From: JADGQM01 sp964505935
GTDB lineage: Bacteria > Desulfobacterota > Syntrophobacteria > Syntrophobacterales > Syntrophobacteraceae
Reading direction: 5' to 3'
DNA length: 11,420 bases
NCBI GenBank assembly: GCA_964505935.1
Contig: CAZDKX010000153.1
Span: 1-11,420, forward strand
Part shown: positions 1 to 7,634 of the stretch, piece after piece
How the letters are laid out: every line of letters begins with the position of its first letter
Position numbering within the stretch: position 1 is the stretch's first letter
The notes under the pieces: model-generated
What the model saw: the letters and a program-made list of their open reading frames with translations, nothing else
Told to the model about the DNA's origin: nothing
Databases searched by the model: none
Translations under genes and position numbers: made by a program

Positions 1-365
1 AAATCAGCGGGGGCGAACGGCAGATGGTCCTCATCGCCCGCTGTCTCGCCCAGGAAGCGCCCGTCATGCTGCTCGATGAACCGACTTCCCATCTCGATTT
101 TCGCAACCAGGTGGTGGTGCTTTCCAAGGTCAGAACCATGGTCAGGGAAAACGGCCTCACCGCCGTGATGAACCTCCACGATCCAAACCTGGCGCTGCTC
201 TTCTCCGACCGGGTGCTGTTGCTCAACGGCGGCGGCACCGTCGCTCAGGGTACGCCGCGCGCAGTGATCACCAAGGAACATCTCAAAAGAGTCTACGACC
301 TCGAGGTGGAATTCCTCACGGGGGATGGCGTGGAGATGGTCTGTCCCAAGATCGGCAGTGAGTAG
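1..365 (+). CDS. ABC transporter ATP-binding protein, FecE/BtuD type (C-terminal part)
   Basis: The 5' end lies outside the window; the reading frame enters at base 3. The visible ~120 residues start inside the ABC signature (ISGGERQ). The Walker B block follows (VMLLDEPTSHLD, catalytic Glu in DEP, D-loop SHLD), then the switch histidine in MNLHD. The tail reads VAQGTPRAVITKEHLKRVYDLEV. The DFRNQ and LHDPNLAL context and this tail are typical of ATPases that energise FecCD-type importers for ferric siderophores, heme, cobalamin or cobalt complexes. The protein would act as a dimer on the inner face of the cytoplasmic membrane. The permease and binding protein are presumably upstream. Its stop is 25 bases before the chelatase H gene on the same strand, so the two are probably co-transcribed. 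The family assignment is firm; the substrate cannot be read from the ATPase. Confidence 0.93.
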   Translation, partial: ISGGERQMVLIARCLAQEAPVMLLDEPTSHLDFRNQVVVLSKVRTMVRENGLTAVMNLHDPNLALLFSDRVLLLNGGGTVAQGTPRAVITKEHLKRVYDLEVEFLTGDGVEMVCPKIGSE

Positions 366-378
366 CGAGTGATGAGAC

Positions 379-383
379 AGGAG
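379..383 (+). promoter_or_regulatory. Ribosome binding site for the chelatase H gene
   Basis: AGGAG lies seven bases before the GTG at 391. It supports that GTG as the start, since the conserved N-terminal region begins there and no closer in-frame ATG has a comparable site. An ATG at 372 opens only a four-codon frame that ends inside this region and is ignored. Confidence 0.7.
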
Positions 384-390
384 TAAAAAC

Positions 391-3300
391 GTGAGACTTT
401 TTTCCATCATGTGGGCAAGTTATGTGCCGGTGCTCAGAGAGGCCGTACAGAAGACGGAGATCTTTGACCTGCAGGCTTATTCCACCAAACAAATCAACGT
501 CGACCCGAAGCTTGTTGAAACTGTGAGGAGGGAGCTGAAAAGAGCTGATCTCATCCTGTTGTACCGAACGGCGGATGCTTTCTGGGAGCTCATCGAGGAA
601 GAAATCAAGGGGCTGGGTGGAAGGATTCCCGTGGTTGTAGTGGGGCCCGACCCAACATATTGGGGGCTCTCGACCGTGAGTCCCGAGATTATCGGCACCA
701 GCTACCGCTATATTCTCTACAACGGCGTCGAGAACTTCGAGGAACTGCTGAAGTTCCTCATGGCTTCAGTCTTCTCGTCGACGATGGCGTTTCGGCCGCC
801 CAAGGAAACGGTCTGGGAGGGGATTTATCACCCCGAGTGGGGTGGGCCGTTCGAGGAGACGGCAGAGTTCCTCGAAAGCTATCCGCATCGGCACCGACCA
901 CTGGTCGGAGTGCTCTTTTCCCGCACCAACTGGGTAACGGGGAATCTCGAGGTCGAACGGGCGCTCTTGCGCGCCCTGGAAAAACGGGGGATGGGGGTCG
1001 TGCCGGTGTTCTTCTATTCGCTGAAGGACCGGAACCTCGGCAACCTGAGCGGCGAGGAAGCCATCCGTAAATTCCTGATGAAGGATGAGCACACGCCGCT
1101 CGTGGCGGCCCTGGTAAAGCTCACCGTCTTTTTTCTCGGGCAGCAGGGGAATGACCGGGGCGAAACCCAGGCCGAAGCGGGAGCGCGCCTGCTCCGGCAG
1201 CTCAATGTCCCACTCATGGGGCCGGTCATTTCCTACTACAAGGACCAGGAGGCATGGCTGGCCGACCCTCAGGGGCTGGGGTCGCAGGTGGCCTGGAGCA
1301 TGGCGTTGCCCGAGTTCGAAGGGGTCATCGAGCCGCTCATCGTGGGCGCCACGCGCGGCATCAGCAATCCCGAAGAGGAAGCCTACGCTCCCATCGCCGA
1401 CCGCATGGACCGGCTGGCCGCGCGAGTGGCCCGCTGGGTGAGGGTCGCGACGAAGCCCAACCGCGAGAAGAAGATCGCCTTCATCCTGCACAACAACCCC
1501 TGCGCTTCGGTGGAAGCCACGGTGGGCGGCGGCGCCCATCTCGACACCCTCGAAAGCGTGGCGCACATCCTGAAAGGGATGAAGGAGGCAGGCTACGCGG
1601 TAACGCCTCCCGAGAACGGCAAGGCGCTCATCGATGAAATCCTCAACCGCAAGGCGCTCTCGGAATTCCGTTGGACGACCACGGACGAAATCGCCGCGAA
1701 GGGGGGCGCACTGGTGCAGCTGGAAAAAGAGCGCTATCTGCCATGGTTTGAGGAACTGCCCGAAGCGACCCGCACACGCATGATCGAAGCCTGGGGGGAA
1801 CCGCCCGGTGAGGAACGGGACGGCATTCCCGCCGCCATGCTCCATCAGGGAAGGATGCTCATCACCGGAGTCAGCTTCGGCAACGCGGTGGTCTGCGTGC
1901 AGCCCAAGCGCGGCTGTGCGGGGGCCCGCTGCGACGGCCAGGTCTGCAAGATCCTCCACGATCCCGAGGTGCCTCCCCCCCACCAGTACCTGGCCACCTA
2001 TAAATGGCTCTCGCGGGAATTCGGGGCCGACGCCATCATTCATGTGGGCACTCACGGCAATCTCGAATTCCTGCCGGGTAAGGCCACCGGCCTTTCCGCC
2101 GGCTGCTTCCCCGACGCCGGCATCGATGAAATGCCGCACCTCTACCTCTATAATGCCGACAACCCCCCCGAAGGCACCATCGCCAAGCGGCGCAGCTACG
2201 GCACCCTGGTGGACCACATGCAGACGGTCATGGTCCAGGGGGAGCTCTACGGCGATCTCGACGAGATCGAACGGCTGCTCTTCGAGTATGACAAACTGAA
2301 GGACCTCGAACCCGGCAGGGCCCACACCGTGAAACACCTGATCGAAGCCAAACTGCGGGAGGGGAATCTCGAGAAGATGCTCAAAACCCCGGCGGAAGCG
2401 GAATTCGACCAAGTGGTGAAAGCGGCCCACGAGGCCCTTTCGCTCCTCAAGAACTCTTACATCCCCAAAGGCATGCACGTCTTCGGCCGCCTCCCGGAGG
2501 GGGAGCGCTTCGCCGAATTTGTTTACGCCGTCGTCCGCTACGGCAACACGCCTGATTCCCTGCGCGGCTTGGTGAAAGGTCTGCTGGAGGCGAATCCGGA
2601 CTACTTCGGCCTTGATGAAGCCGTGCTGAAGGACGTGGTGGACAAGAAGGCGAAAGCGGCCTGCACCCGCTACCTGGAGGAGGGAAAACCCCTTATCGAG
2701 AGCCTCCCGGCGCTGGCTTCCGGCTCCCGCCGGAATGAGGAGGACGATGGCTTGCGGCAGAACGCCCAGTCCGTCCAGGCCAAAATCGATGAGGTGCGCC
2801 AGCGAACGCTGCTTTCCGACGAGCTTGGGGCGCTCCTGAACGGCATGGACGGCGGCTATATCGCCCCGGGCCCGTCCGGCATCGTGACGCGCGGAAGGCC
2901 CGACATCCTGCCCACCGGCCGGAACTTCTACTCCCTCGACCCCCACAAGGTGCCTTCGCCGGTCGCCTGGCAAGTGGGGCGGCAACTGGCTCGCAAGACC
3001 CTCGAGAAGTATCTGGAGGAAGAAGGGAAATACCCCGAAAACATTGCCTTCTACTGGCAATGCTCCGATATCATGTGGTCCGAAGGGGAAGGCATGGCTC
3101 AGATGATGGCTCTTCTGGGCGTACAGCCGCTCTGGCACGCCAACGGCCGCGTGAACGGCTTCCAGGTCCTGCCCCTGGAAGCACTCGGGAGACCTCGCAT
3201 TGATGTCACCATCCGGGTCTCGGGCATCACCCGCGACAATTTCCCGGCTTCCATCGAGCTCCTCGACGAAATCGTTCAGGCCGTCGCCCGACTCGAGGAA

Positions 3301-4221
3301 CCCGTCGCACAGAACTACGTCCGCAAGCACCTGCTGACCCAACTGGCTGAGTCTCCCGCAACCCTCGGCGGGGACGAGGCGTTCCGCCAGGCTACCTACC
3401 GGATCTTTGCGAGCATGCCCGGCGTCTACCAGGCGGGTACGCAACTCGCCGTCTATGCCTCCGCCTGGAAGGATGAAAAAGACCTGGCGGATGTTTTTCT
3501 CAGCTGGAACGGCTACGCCTACGGCAAGGGAGCTTTCGGCGAACCGGCGCACGAAGCCCTGCGCAACAGTCTCAAGACGGTGGCGCTCACCTTCAACAAG
3601 ACCGTGACCGATGAATACGACCTGCTGGGGTGCTGCGCCTATTTCGGCGCCCACGGCGGGCTCATCAACGCAGCGAAAGTTGTGTCGGGGAAAGCCGTCA
3701 GGAACTACTACGGGGACACGCGCGAACAGGGCGAAGTGCAGGTGCGCGATCTGGCAGACGAAATCCGGCGCGTGGTGCGGACCAGGCTCCTCAATCCCAA
3801 GTGGCTCGAGGGCATGAAGGAACACGGCTACAAGGGCGCCGGCGAGGTCAGCAAGCGGATCGGTCGCGTCTACGGCTGGGATGCCACCAGCAGCGAAGTG
3901 GATGACTGGATCTTCGATGACCTGGCGAGGACCTTCATGATGGACGAGGAGAATCGCCGCTTCTTCGAGGAAAACAACCCGTACGCCCTCGAGGAAATCG
4001 CCCGGCGCCTTATCGAAGCCGCGGAACGAGGCCTCTGGGACCCCGCGCCGGATGTGAAGGACGCCCTCAAGGACGTGTATGTCGAAATCGAAGGGTGGAT
4101 CGAGGAAAAGATGGGGGAAGTCGAGGGGGACTTCCAGGGCGGGGCCGTCGACATCATCACCGCCAACGAGGTCGAGGGCTGGAAGAAAAGACTCGACGAG
4201 ACCCTCGGACGAAAGGGTTAA
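391..4221 (+). CDS. cobN: Class I metal chelatase large (H) subunit, CobN/BchH family
   Basis: This is the 1276-residue tetrapyrrole-binding subunit, close to the size of classical CobN (about 1275). In the family it binds the macrocycle and metal in the cytoplasm, while an I/D AAA+ complex supplies ATP energy. Recognisable blocks are an N-terminal region to ~165; a CobN-like segment from ~170 (PLVGVLFSRTNW); ILHNNP at 365-370; HDPEVPPPHQYL at 523-534; the core HVGTHGNLEFLPGKA at 551-565; TIAKRRSYGTLVDHM at 596-610; and a C-terminal LLNPKWLEGMKEHGYKG at 1133-1149 followed by YGWDAT at 1161-1166. GTHG with LEF, TIAKRRSYG and GWDAT...VDDW resemble BchH/ChlH, while GNLE, LVDH and the overall length resemble CobN. 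Cys502, 509, 514 and 519 form a CX6CX4CX4C cluster just before the core. The ChlI- and ChlD-type genes follow directly, completing a chelatase. No bacteriochlorophyll genes are visible, so cobalt is more likely than magnesium. Tetrapyrrole de-metallation (HmuS-like) cannot be excluded. Family assignment is secure; metal and direction are inferred. Confidence 0.9.
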   Translation: MRLFSIMWASYVPVLREAVQKTEIFDLQAYSTKQINVDPKLVETVRRELKRADLILLYRTADAFWELIEEEIKGLGGRIPVVVVGPDPTYWGLSTVSPEIIGTSYRYILYNGVENFEELLKFLMASVFSSTMAFRPPKETVWEGIYHPEWGGPFEETAEFLESYPHRHRPLVGVLFSRTNWVTGNLEVERALLRALEKRGMGVVPVFFYSLKDRNLGNLSGEEAIRKFLMKDEHTPLVAALVKLTVFFLGQQGNDRGETQAEAGARLLRQLNVPLMGPVISYYKDQEAWLADPQGLGSQVAWSMALPEFEGVIEPLIVGATRGISNPEEEAYAPIADRMDRLAARVARWVRVATKPNREKKIAFILHNNPCASVEATVGGGAHLDTLESVAHILKGMKEAGYAVTPPENGKALIDEILNRKALSEFRWTTTDEIAAKGGALVQLEKERYLPWFEELPEATRTRMIEAWGEPPGEERDGIPAAMLHQGRMLITGVSFGNAVVCVQPKRGCAGARCDGQVCKILHDPEVPPPHQYLATYKWLSREFGADAIIHVGTHGNLEFLPGKATGLSAGCFPDAGIDEMPHLYLYNADNPPEGTIAKRRSYGTLVDHMQTVMVQGELYGDLDEIERLLFEYDKLKDLEPGRAHTVKHLIEAKLREGNLEKMLKTPAEAEFDQVVKAAHEALSLLKNSYIPKGMHVFGRLPEGERFAEFVYAVVRYGNTPDSLRGLVKGLLEANPDYFGLDEAVLKDVVDKKAKAACTRYLEEGKPLIESLPALASGSRRNEEDDGLRQNAQSVQAKIDEVRQRTLLSDELGALLNGMDGGYIAPGPSGIVTRGRPDILPTGRNFYSLDPHKVPSPVAWQVGRQLARKTLEKYLEEEGKYPENIAFYWQCSDIMWSEGEGMAQMMALLGVQPLWHANGRVNGFQVLPLEALGRPRIDVTIRVSGITRDNFPASIELLDEIVQAVARLEEPVAQNYVRKHLLTQLAESPATLGGDEAFRQATYRIFASMPGVYQAGTQLAVYASAWKDEKDLADVFLSWNGYAYGKGAFGEPAHEALRNSLKTVALTFNKTVTDEYDLLGCCAYFGAHGGLINAAKVVSGKAVRNYYGDTREQGEVQVRDLADEIRRVVRTRLLNPKWLEGMKEHGYKGAGEVSKRIGRVYGWDATSSEVDDWIFDDLARTFMMDEENRRFFEENNPYALEEIARRLIEAAERGLWDPAPDVKDALKDVYVEIEGWIEEKMGEVEGDFQGGAVDIITANEVEGWKKRLDETLGRKG

Positions 4222-4224
4222 CGC

Positions 4225-5238
4225 ATGATGTTTCCTTTTTCGGCCATTGTCGGCCAGGACCAGATGAAGCTGGGGCTGGTGTTGAATGTCATTGATCCCG
4301 CAATCGGCGGCCTGCTGGTCATGGGCGAGAAGGGGACGGGGAAGAGCACCGCCGTGCGGGCCCTGGCGGAACTGCTCCCCGAGTATGCGAGCAGCCGGGG
4401 CTGTCCTTTCAACTGTGATCCCGACGACACCTTCCTTTGTACGGCGTGTGCCGAGCGGCAGGCGCGAAACGGAGAGCTCGAGCACGAACCGAGGACGATG
4501 CGGGTGGTCGAGCTGCCCCTGGGCACCACGGAAGACCGGCTGATCGGGACCATGGATATCGAGCACGCCCTCCAATACGGGGAAAAGCGCTTCGAACCGG
4601 GCATCATGGCCGCCGCCAACCGCAACTTCCTCTATGTGGACGAAGTGAACCTCCTCGAAGACTACATCGTTGATCTCCTGCTTGACTCTGCCGCCATGGG
4701 CCGCAACATCGTCGAACGGGAGGGGGTATCCTTCAGCCATCCCGCCCGCTTCATGCTGGTGGGAACCATGAATCCCGAAGAAGGCGACCTGCGACCTCAA
4801 TTGCTCGACCGTTTCGGCCTGAGCGTCTACGTCCATTCCCTCCGGGACAAGCAGCAGCGGATCGAAATCCTGCGCCGCCGGGCCGCCTTTGACGTGGATC
4901 CCGAAAGCTTTGCCGACAGCTGGCGGGAAGAGCAGCAGGGTCTTGCGGAAAGGATCGTCAAAGCGCGGGCAGGCCTCCGCCAGGTGGCACTTCCCGAGGA
5001 AATCCTCGACAAGGTGGTGACCATCACCTCGAGCATCAAGGTCGACGGCCATCGCGCCGACATTGTCATGCTCCGCGCCGCCAAAGCCCTGGCCGCGTTC
5101 CGGGGCCATGCCGAGACGCTTATTGAGGATGTCAAGGACATCTGCCTCCTTGCTCTCACCCACCGCCTGAAACGCCTTCCCTTCCAGGAACTCGGCTCGG
5201 AAATGAAACAGCTCGACGAAGTGATAGCCCGGCTGTGA
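4225..5238 (+). CDS. chlI: Chelatase AAA+ ATPase subunit I (ChlI/BchI family)
   Basis: This is a 337-residue AAA+ motor that should form a ring with the D subunit and drive metal insertion by the H subunit. Visible motifs are Walker A GEKGTGKST at 34-42, Walker B NFLYVDEVN at 134-142 with an intact Asp-Glu pair, the sensor region GTMNPEEG at 180-187, the arginine-bearing LLDRFGL at 193-199, and the family block HRAD at 276-279. Length fits ChlI/BchI. An unusual segment at 60-75 holds four cysteines, CX3CX7CX2C, suggesting a zinc or Fe-S site in the region between Walker A and the beta-hairpin insert. The gene starts three bases after the H-subunit stop. AAAGGG (4212-4217), seven bases before the ATG at 4225, lies inside the end of the upstream gene, so translation is probably coupled. 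A second ATG follows immediately. Partner assignment rests on the adjacent H and D genes. Confidence 0.92.
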   Translation: MMFPFSAIVGQDQMKLGLVLNVIDPAIGGLLVMGEKGTGKSTAVRALAELLPEYASSRGCPFNCDPDDTFLCTACAERQARNGELEHEPRTMRVVELPLGTTEDRLIGTMDIEHALQYGEKRFEPGIMAAANRNFLYVDEVNLLEDYIVDLLLDSAAMGRNIVEREGVSFSHPARFMLVGTMNPEEGDLRPQLLDRFGLSVYVHSLRDKQQRIEILRRRAAFDVDPESFADSWREEQQGLAERIVKARAGLRQVALPEEILDKVVTITSSIKVDGHRADIVMLRAAKALAAFRGHAETLIEDVKDICLLALTHRLKRLPFQELGSEMKQLDEVIARL

Positions 5239-5245
5239 GCAGACC

Positions 5246-7102
5246 ATGTCCTTTTGCTCGTTCATAGGCAATAAGAAAGCCAAGTTGGCGCTGATTCTCA
5301 ATCTGATCGATCCGAGGATAAACGGAGCTCTTTTCGTCGGTGACAAGGGGAGCGGCAAATCGACTTTAGCGAGATCGATTCGTGGACTGATGCCTCCGGG
5401 GGCAGCCTTTGTCGAGGTGCCTTTAAACGTGACCGAAGAGATGCTTTTGGGGTGTATCGATATCGAAAAGGCCGTCAGGACGGGAAGCCGCGTCCTTGAA
5501 CGCGGTCTCCTCAGCCGGGCGGAGGGGGGGATGCTCTATATCGACGATGTGAACCTGCTGCCCGCCGAAGCGCTGAGCCTTGTCTTGAATGCTCAGGGTG
5601 AGGCCGGCCCGGCGTCTCCCAAGGGTGGTCCCAGGCCAGGGTCCCGGCCCTCCTTCGTGCTCATCGGCACCATGAATCCTGAGGAAGGGACCGTCTCCTC
5701 GCATGCCCTCGATCGGTTCGGGCTTTGCTGTTCTTTTGAGAGCACCGCGGCCAAGGCGGCGCGGTTGCGAATTGCCAAGCGGGCGGCAGCGGAGGGGGCC
5801 GGCCGAGTCCGATATGCCCGGGGGGAAGCGAAGTTGAAGGACAGGCTTCAGCAGGCAAGGCAGCGACTGCCGAGCGTCACCATTTCGGAGAGCATGCGCG
5901 AGATCATCGTCACGATGTGTCTCGAGGCCGGGGTTGCCGGACATCGGGCCGATCTCACCCTGCAGCGCGCGGCTGTTGCTTATGCGGCCTTCTGCGGTGA
6001 TAAGGAGGTTGCCGAAAGGCATCTGGCGAAAGTCGCCCCGCTGGTGCTCGCGCATCGCCTGCGCAGCGTGCAGGGACCTTCGCCTCCCGGAAAGCAGGAG
6101 CAGGGACCCGAGCGGCCTCCCGGAGATCAGGATGAGAGCACTGCAGAGCGGAACCCGAGCCCGCCGGAGCACCACGATAGTGAAGAGAAGCCCGCGCACG
6201 AAAACAACGCGCCGAACCACCCGGAACCTGAGCATCCGTCCCGCCGCAGTCGCAACGACGAGGAAATCTTCGCTGTGGGCGATCCCTTCAAGGTCCGCCG
6301 CCTGGTCTTTGGCAAGGATCGCCGAGAGCGGCGGGCCTCCGGCCGGAGGACCCAGACCCGATTCGCCGGCAAGGGGGGCCGCTACGTCAAGAGCACCCTG
6401 CGGCCGAAGGAGCACGACGTCGCCGTGGATGCCACTCTGCGCGCCGCTGCGCCCTGGCAGCGCTGGCGCGGCAGAAACCGCCGCATGATCATCCGCGAGG
6501 AGGACCTGCGGTACAAAGAGCGGGAACGGAAGATGGGCCATGTGGTGATCTTTGCCGTGGACTGCTCGGGTTCCATGGGGGCCAAACGACGCATGATCGA
6601 AACCAAGGGGGCCATCCTGTCGCTCCTCACCGACTGCTATCACAAAAGGGACCGGGTGGCCATGATCGCCTTCCGGAAAGACCGGGCGGAACTGCTCCTG
6701 CCACCCACCTCGAGCGTCGAGCTGGCTTCAGCGCGGCTGAAAGATCTCCCCGTCGGCGGGAAAACCCCGCTTGCAGCCGGCCTCCTCGAGACCTACCACC
6801 TCATTCGCCGGGTGAGCGGCAAAGACCCTCACACCCGCTTCCTTGTCACCATCATCAGCGACGGCCGCGCCAATCAAGCCATGACCGAGCTCCCCGCCAG
6901 GGAGGAAGTCGCCCGCTGCGCCCAACTGCTCCTCGAACTCCGCCACACCGACTACCTGGTGATCGATACCGAGGACAAATCCGGCTTCATGCGCACCGAT
7001 CTCGCCGCCGGCCTGGCCACCCTCCTCGAGGCCTCCTACTTCACGACCTCCGCTCTCAAAGCCCAATACCTGACCCAGATTGTGAGCGCCAGGAAGGAGT
7101 AA
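5246..7102 (+). CDS. chlD: Chelatase subunit D: AAA+ domain fused to vWA/MIDAS domain (ChlD/BchD family)
   Basis: The 618-residue D subunit is thought to bridge the I-subunit motor and the H subunit. Residues 1-275 are a ChlI-like AAA+ domain: Walker A GDKGSGKST at 32-40, a Walker B region LYIDDVN with Asp100-Asp101 where the I subunit has Asp-Glu, GTMNPEEG at 141-148 and DRFGL at 156-160. Residues ~276-345 are a low-complexity Pro/Glu/His-rich linker, characteristic of ChlD. Residues ~425-618 are a von Willebrand A domain with a complete MIDAS: Asp439-x-Ser441-x-Ser443, Thr507 and Asp539 (in IISDGR). The architecture matches proteins annotated as putative cobaltochelatase or Mg-chelatase D subunit. 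It starts seven bases after the I gene with only a weak ribosome site, so coupling is likely. The family knowledge is that D often binds but does not efficiently hydrolyse ATP; the Walker B change fits that but does not prove it. Confidence 0.92.
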   Translation: MSFCSFIGNKKAKLALILNLIDPRINGALFVGDKGSGKSTLARSIRGLMPPGAAFVEVPLNVTEEMLLGCIDIEKAVRTGSRVLERGLLSRAEGGMLYIDDVNLLPAEALSLVLNAQGEAGPASPKGGPRPGSRPSFVLIGTMNPEEGTVSSHALDRFGLCCSFESTAAKAARLRIAKRAAAEGAGRVRYARGEAKLKDRLQQARQRLPSVTISESMREIIVTMCLEAGVAGHRADLTLQRAAVAYAAFCGDKEVAERHLAKVAPLVLAHRLRSVQGPSPPGKQEQGPERPPGDQDESTAERNPSPPEHHDSEEKPAHENNAPNHPEPEHPSRRSRNDEEIFAVGDPFKVRRLVFGKDRRERRASGRRTQTRFAGKGGRYVKSTLRPKEHDVAVDATLRAAAPWQRWRGRNRRMIIREEDLRYKERERKMGHVVIFAVDCSGSMGAKRRMIETKGAILSLLTDCYHKRDRVAMIAFRKDRAELLLPPTSSVELASARLKDLPVGGKTPLAAGLLETYHLIRRVSGKDPHTRFLVTIISDGRANQAMTELPAREEVARCAQLLLELRHTDYLVIDTEDKSGFMRTDLAAGLATLLEASYFTTSALKAQYLTQIVSARKE

Positions 7103-7211
7103 CCGTTTCCTGGAGTCAACCACCCTGCGCTGCTCTCTTGCTGTGCGCGGCCAACCGCTCAGTGTGCTCCAGGTCCTCTACGAAAGTTGGAAACGGGGAC
7201 GGCGGCGCGAG
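7103..7211. other. Convergent intergenic region with spaced inverted repeats, no clear terminator
   Basis: This 109-base gap separates the converging chelatase operon and the lipoprotein gene. CCGTTTCC (7103-7110) is repeated in inverted form as GGAAACGG (7189-7196). A competing pair is CCTGGAG (7109-7115) with CTCCAGG (7167-7173). Neither is followed by a T-run on either strand, so this is not a typical intrinsic terminator. The pairing could be chance or a long-range bidirectional stem. Confidence 0.3.
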
Positions 7212-7613
7212 CTACCAGCCGAGGGGCTCGTAGCCCTTATCCGTCAGGCAGCGGTTGACGAACTGCTTGTGGACGGGGCTGGGTTCCGACGCCCGGAAAA
7301 GCCCGCCCAGGAGACCGGTGATCGCCCCCATGCCCGCCCCCGCGGCAGCCCAGGTGCCGGCATTGCCGGCGATTGCCCCGCCCACCGCGCCCACCGCGGC
7401 GCCTGAGGCCGCACCCAGGAGGGTGCCCTTCGCCACATCCCCGGCGGGGTTCTGCTTTACATAATCATCAGCCATCCGCCGGCATTCATCGATGTCCCGC
7501 TCGGCCTGCTCGTTGCCGACCTGCAGCAGATGGTCGTTCGGGTAGAGGGTCGGCCTGGAGGCGGCACAACCAACGAGGAGCAAGATACCAAGTGAAGCCA
7601 GAAGTATTCTCAT
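7212..7613 (-). CDS. Glycine-zipper lipoprotein, function unknown
   Basis: This is a 133-residue secreted lipoprotein. Residues 1-15 are a short hydrophobic signal ending in lipobox LVGC, with Cys16 as the predicted lipidation site. Ala at +2 does not signal inner-membrane retention by the E. coli rule, so the outer membrane is likely. A short polar region with Cys44 follows. Residues ~63-106 are a long Gly/Ala-rich stretch with GxxxG spacing (glycine zipper), which may form a membrane-associated hairpin. The C-terminus reads RCLTDKGYEPLGW, with Cys122 as a possible disulfide partner for Cys44. The start chosen is ATG at 7613, because the perfect AGGAGG at 7625-7620 leaves six bases to it. 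The TTG at 7619 that would add two residues abuts that site with no spacing. It lies 21 bases downstream of nadA and is probably co-transcribed. No link to NAD synthesis is apparent. Confidence 0.85.
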   Translation of the reverse strand: MRILLASLGILLLVGCAASRPTLYPNDHLLQVGNEQAERDIDECRRMADDYVKQNPAGDVAKGTLLGAASGAAVGAVGGAIAGNAGTWAAAGAGMGAITGLLGGLFRASEPSPVHKQFVNRCLTDKGYEPLGW

Positions 7614-7619
7614 AAACAA

Positions 7620-7625
7620 CCTCCT
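7620..7625 (-). promoter_or_regulatory. Ribosome binding site for the lipoprotein gene
   Basis: AGGAGG on the minus strand lies six bases before the ATG at 7613, in the 21-base gap after the nadA stop. It decides the start of the lipoprotein. Confidence 0.8.
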
Positions 7626-7634
7626 GCGAGGCCG

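Noticed and set aside
391..4221. Bacteriochlorophyll Mg-chelatase BchH as a confident call
   Set aside because: Several motifs are BchH-like, but there are no other pigment genes, the length and several motifs fit CobN, and an importer ATPase is adjacent. Magnesium specificity is unsupported.
766..5358. A 1530-codon open frame on the minus strand opposite the H and I genes
   Set aside because: It mirrors the codon bias of well-recognised plus-strand genes. The translation has no recognisable domain and is rich in the residues expected from antisense GC-rich codons. It also crosses two genuine gene boundaries.
5423..6643. A 406-codon open frame on the minus strand opposite the D gene
   Set aside because: Antisense shadow of a clear ChlD-type gene; no motifs of its own.
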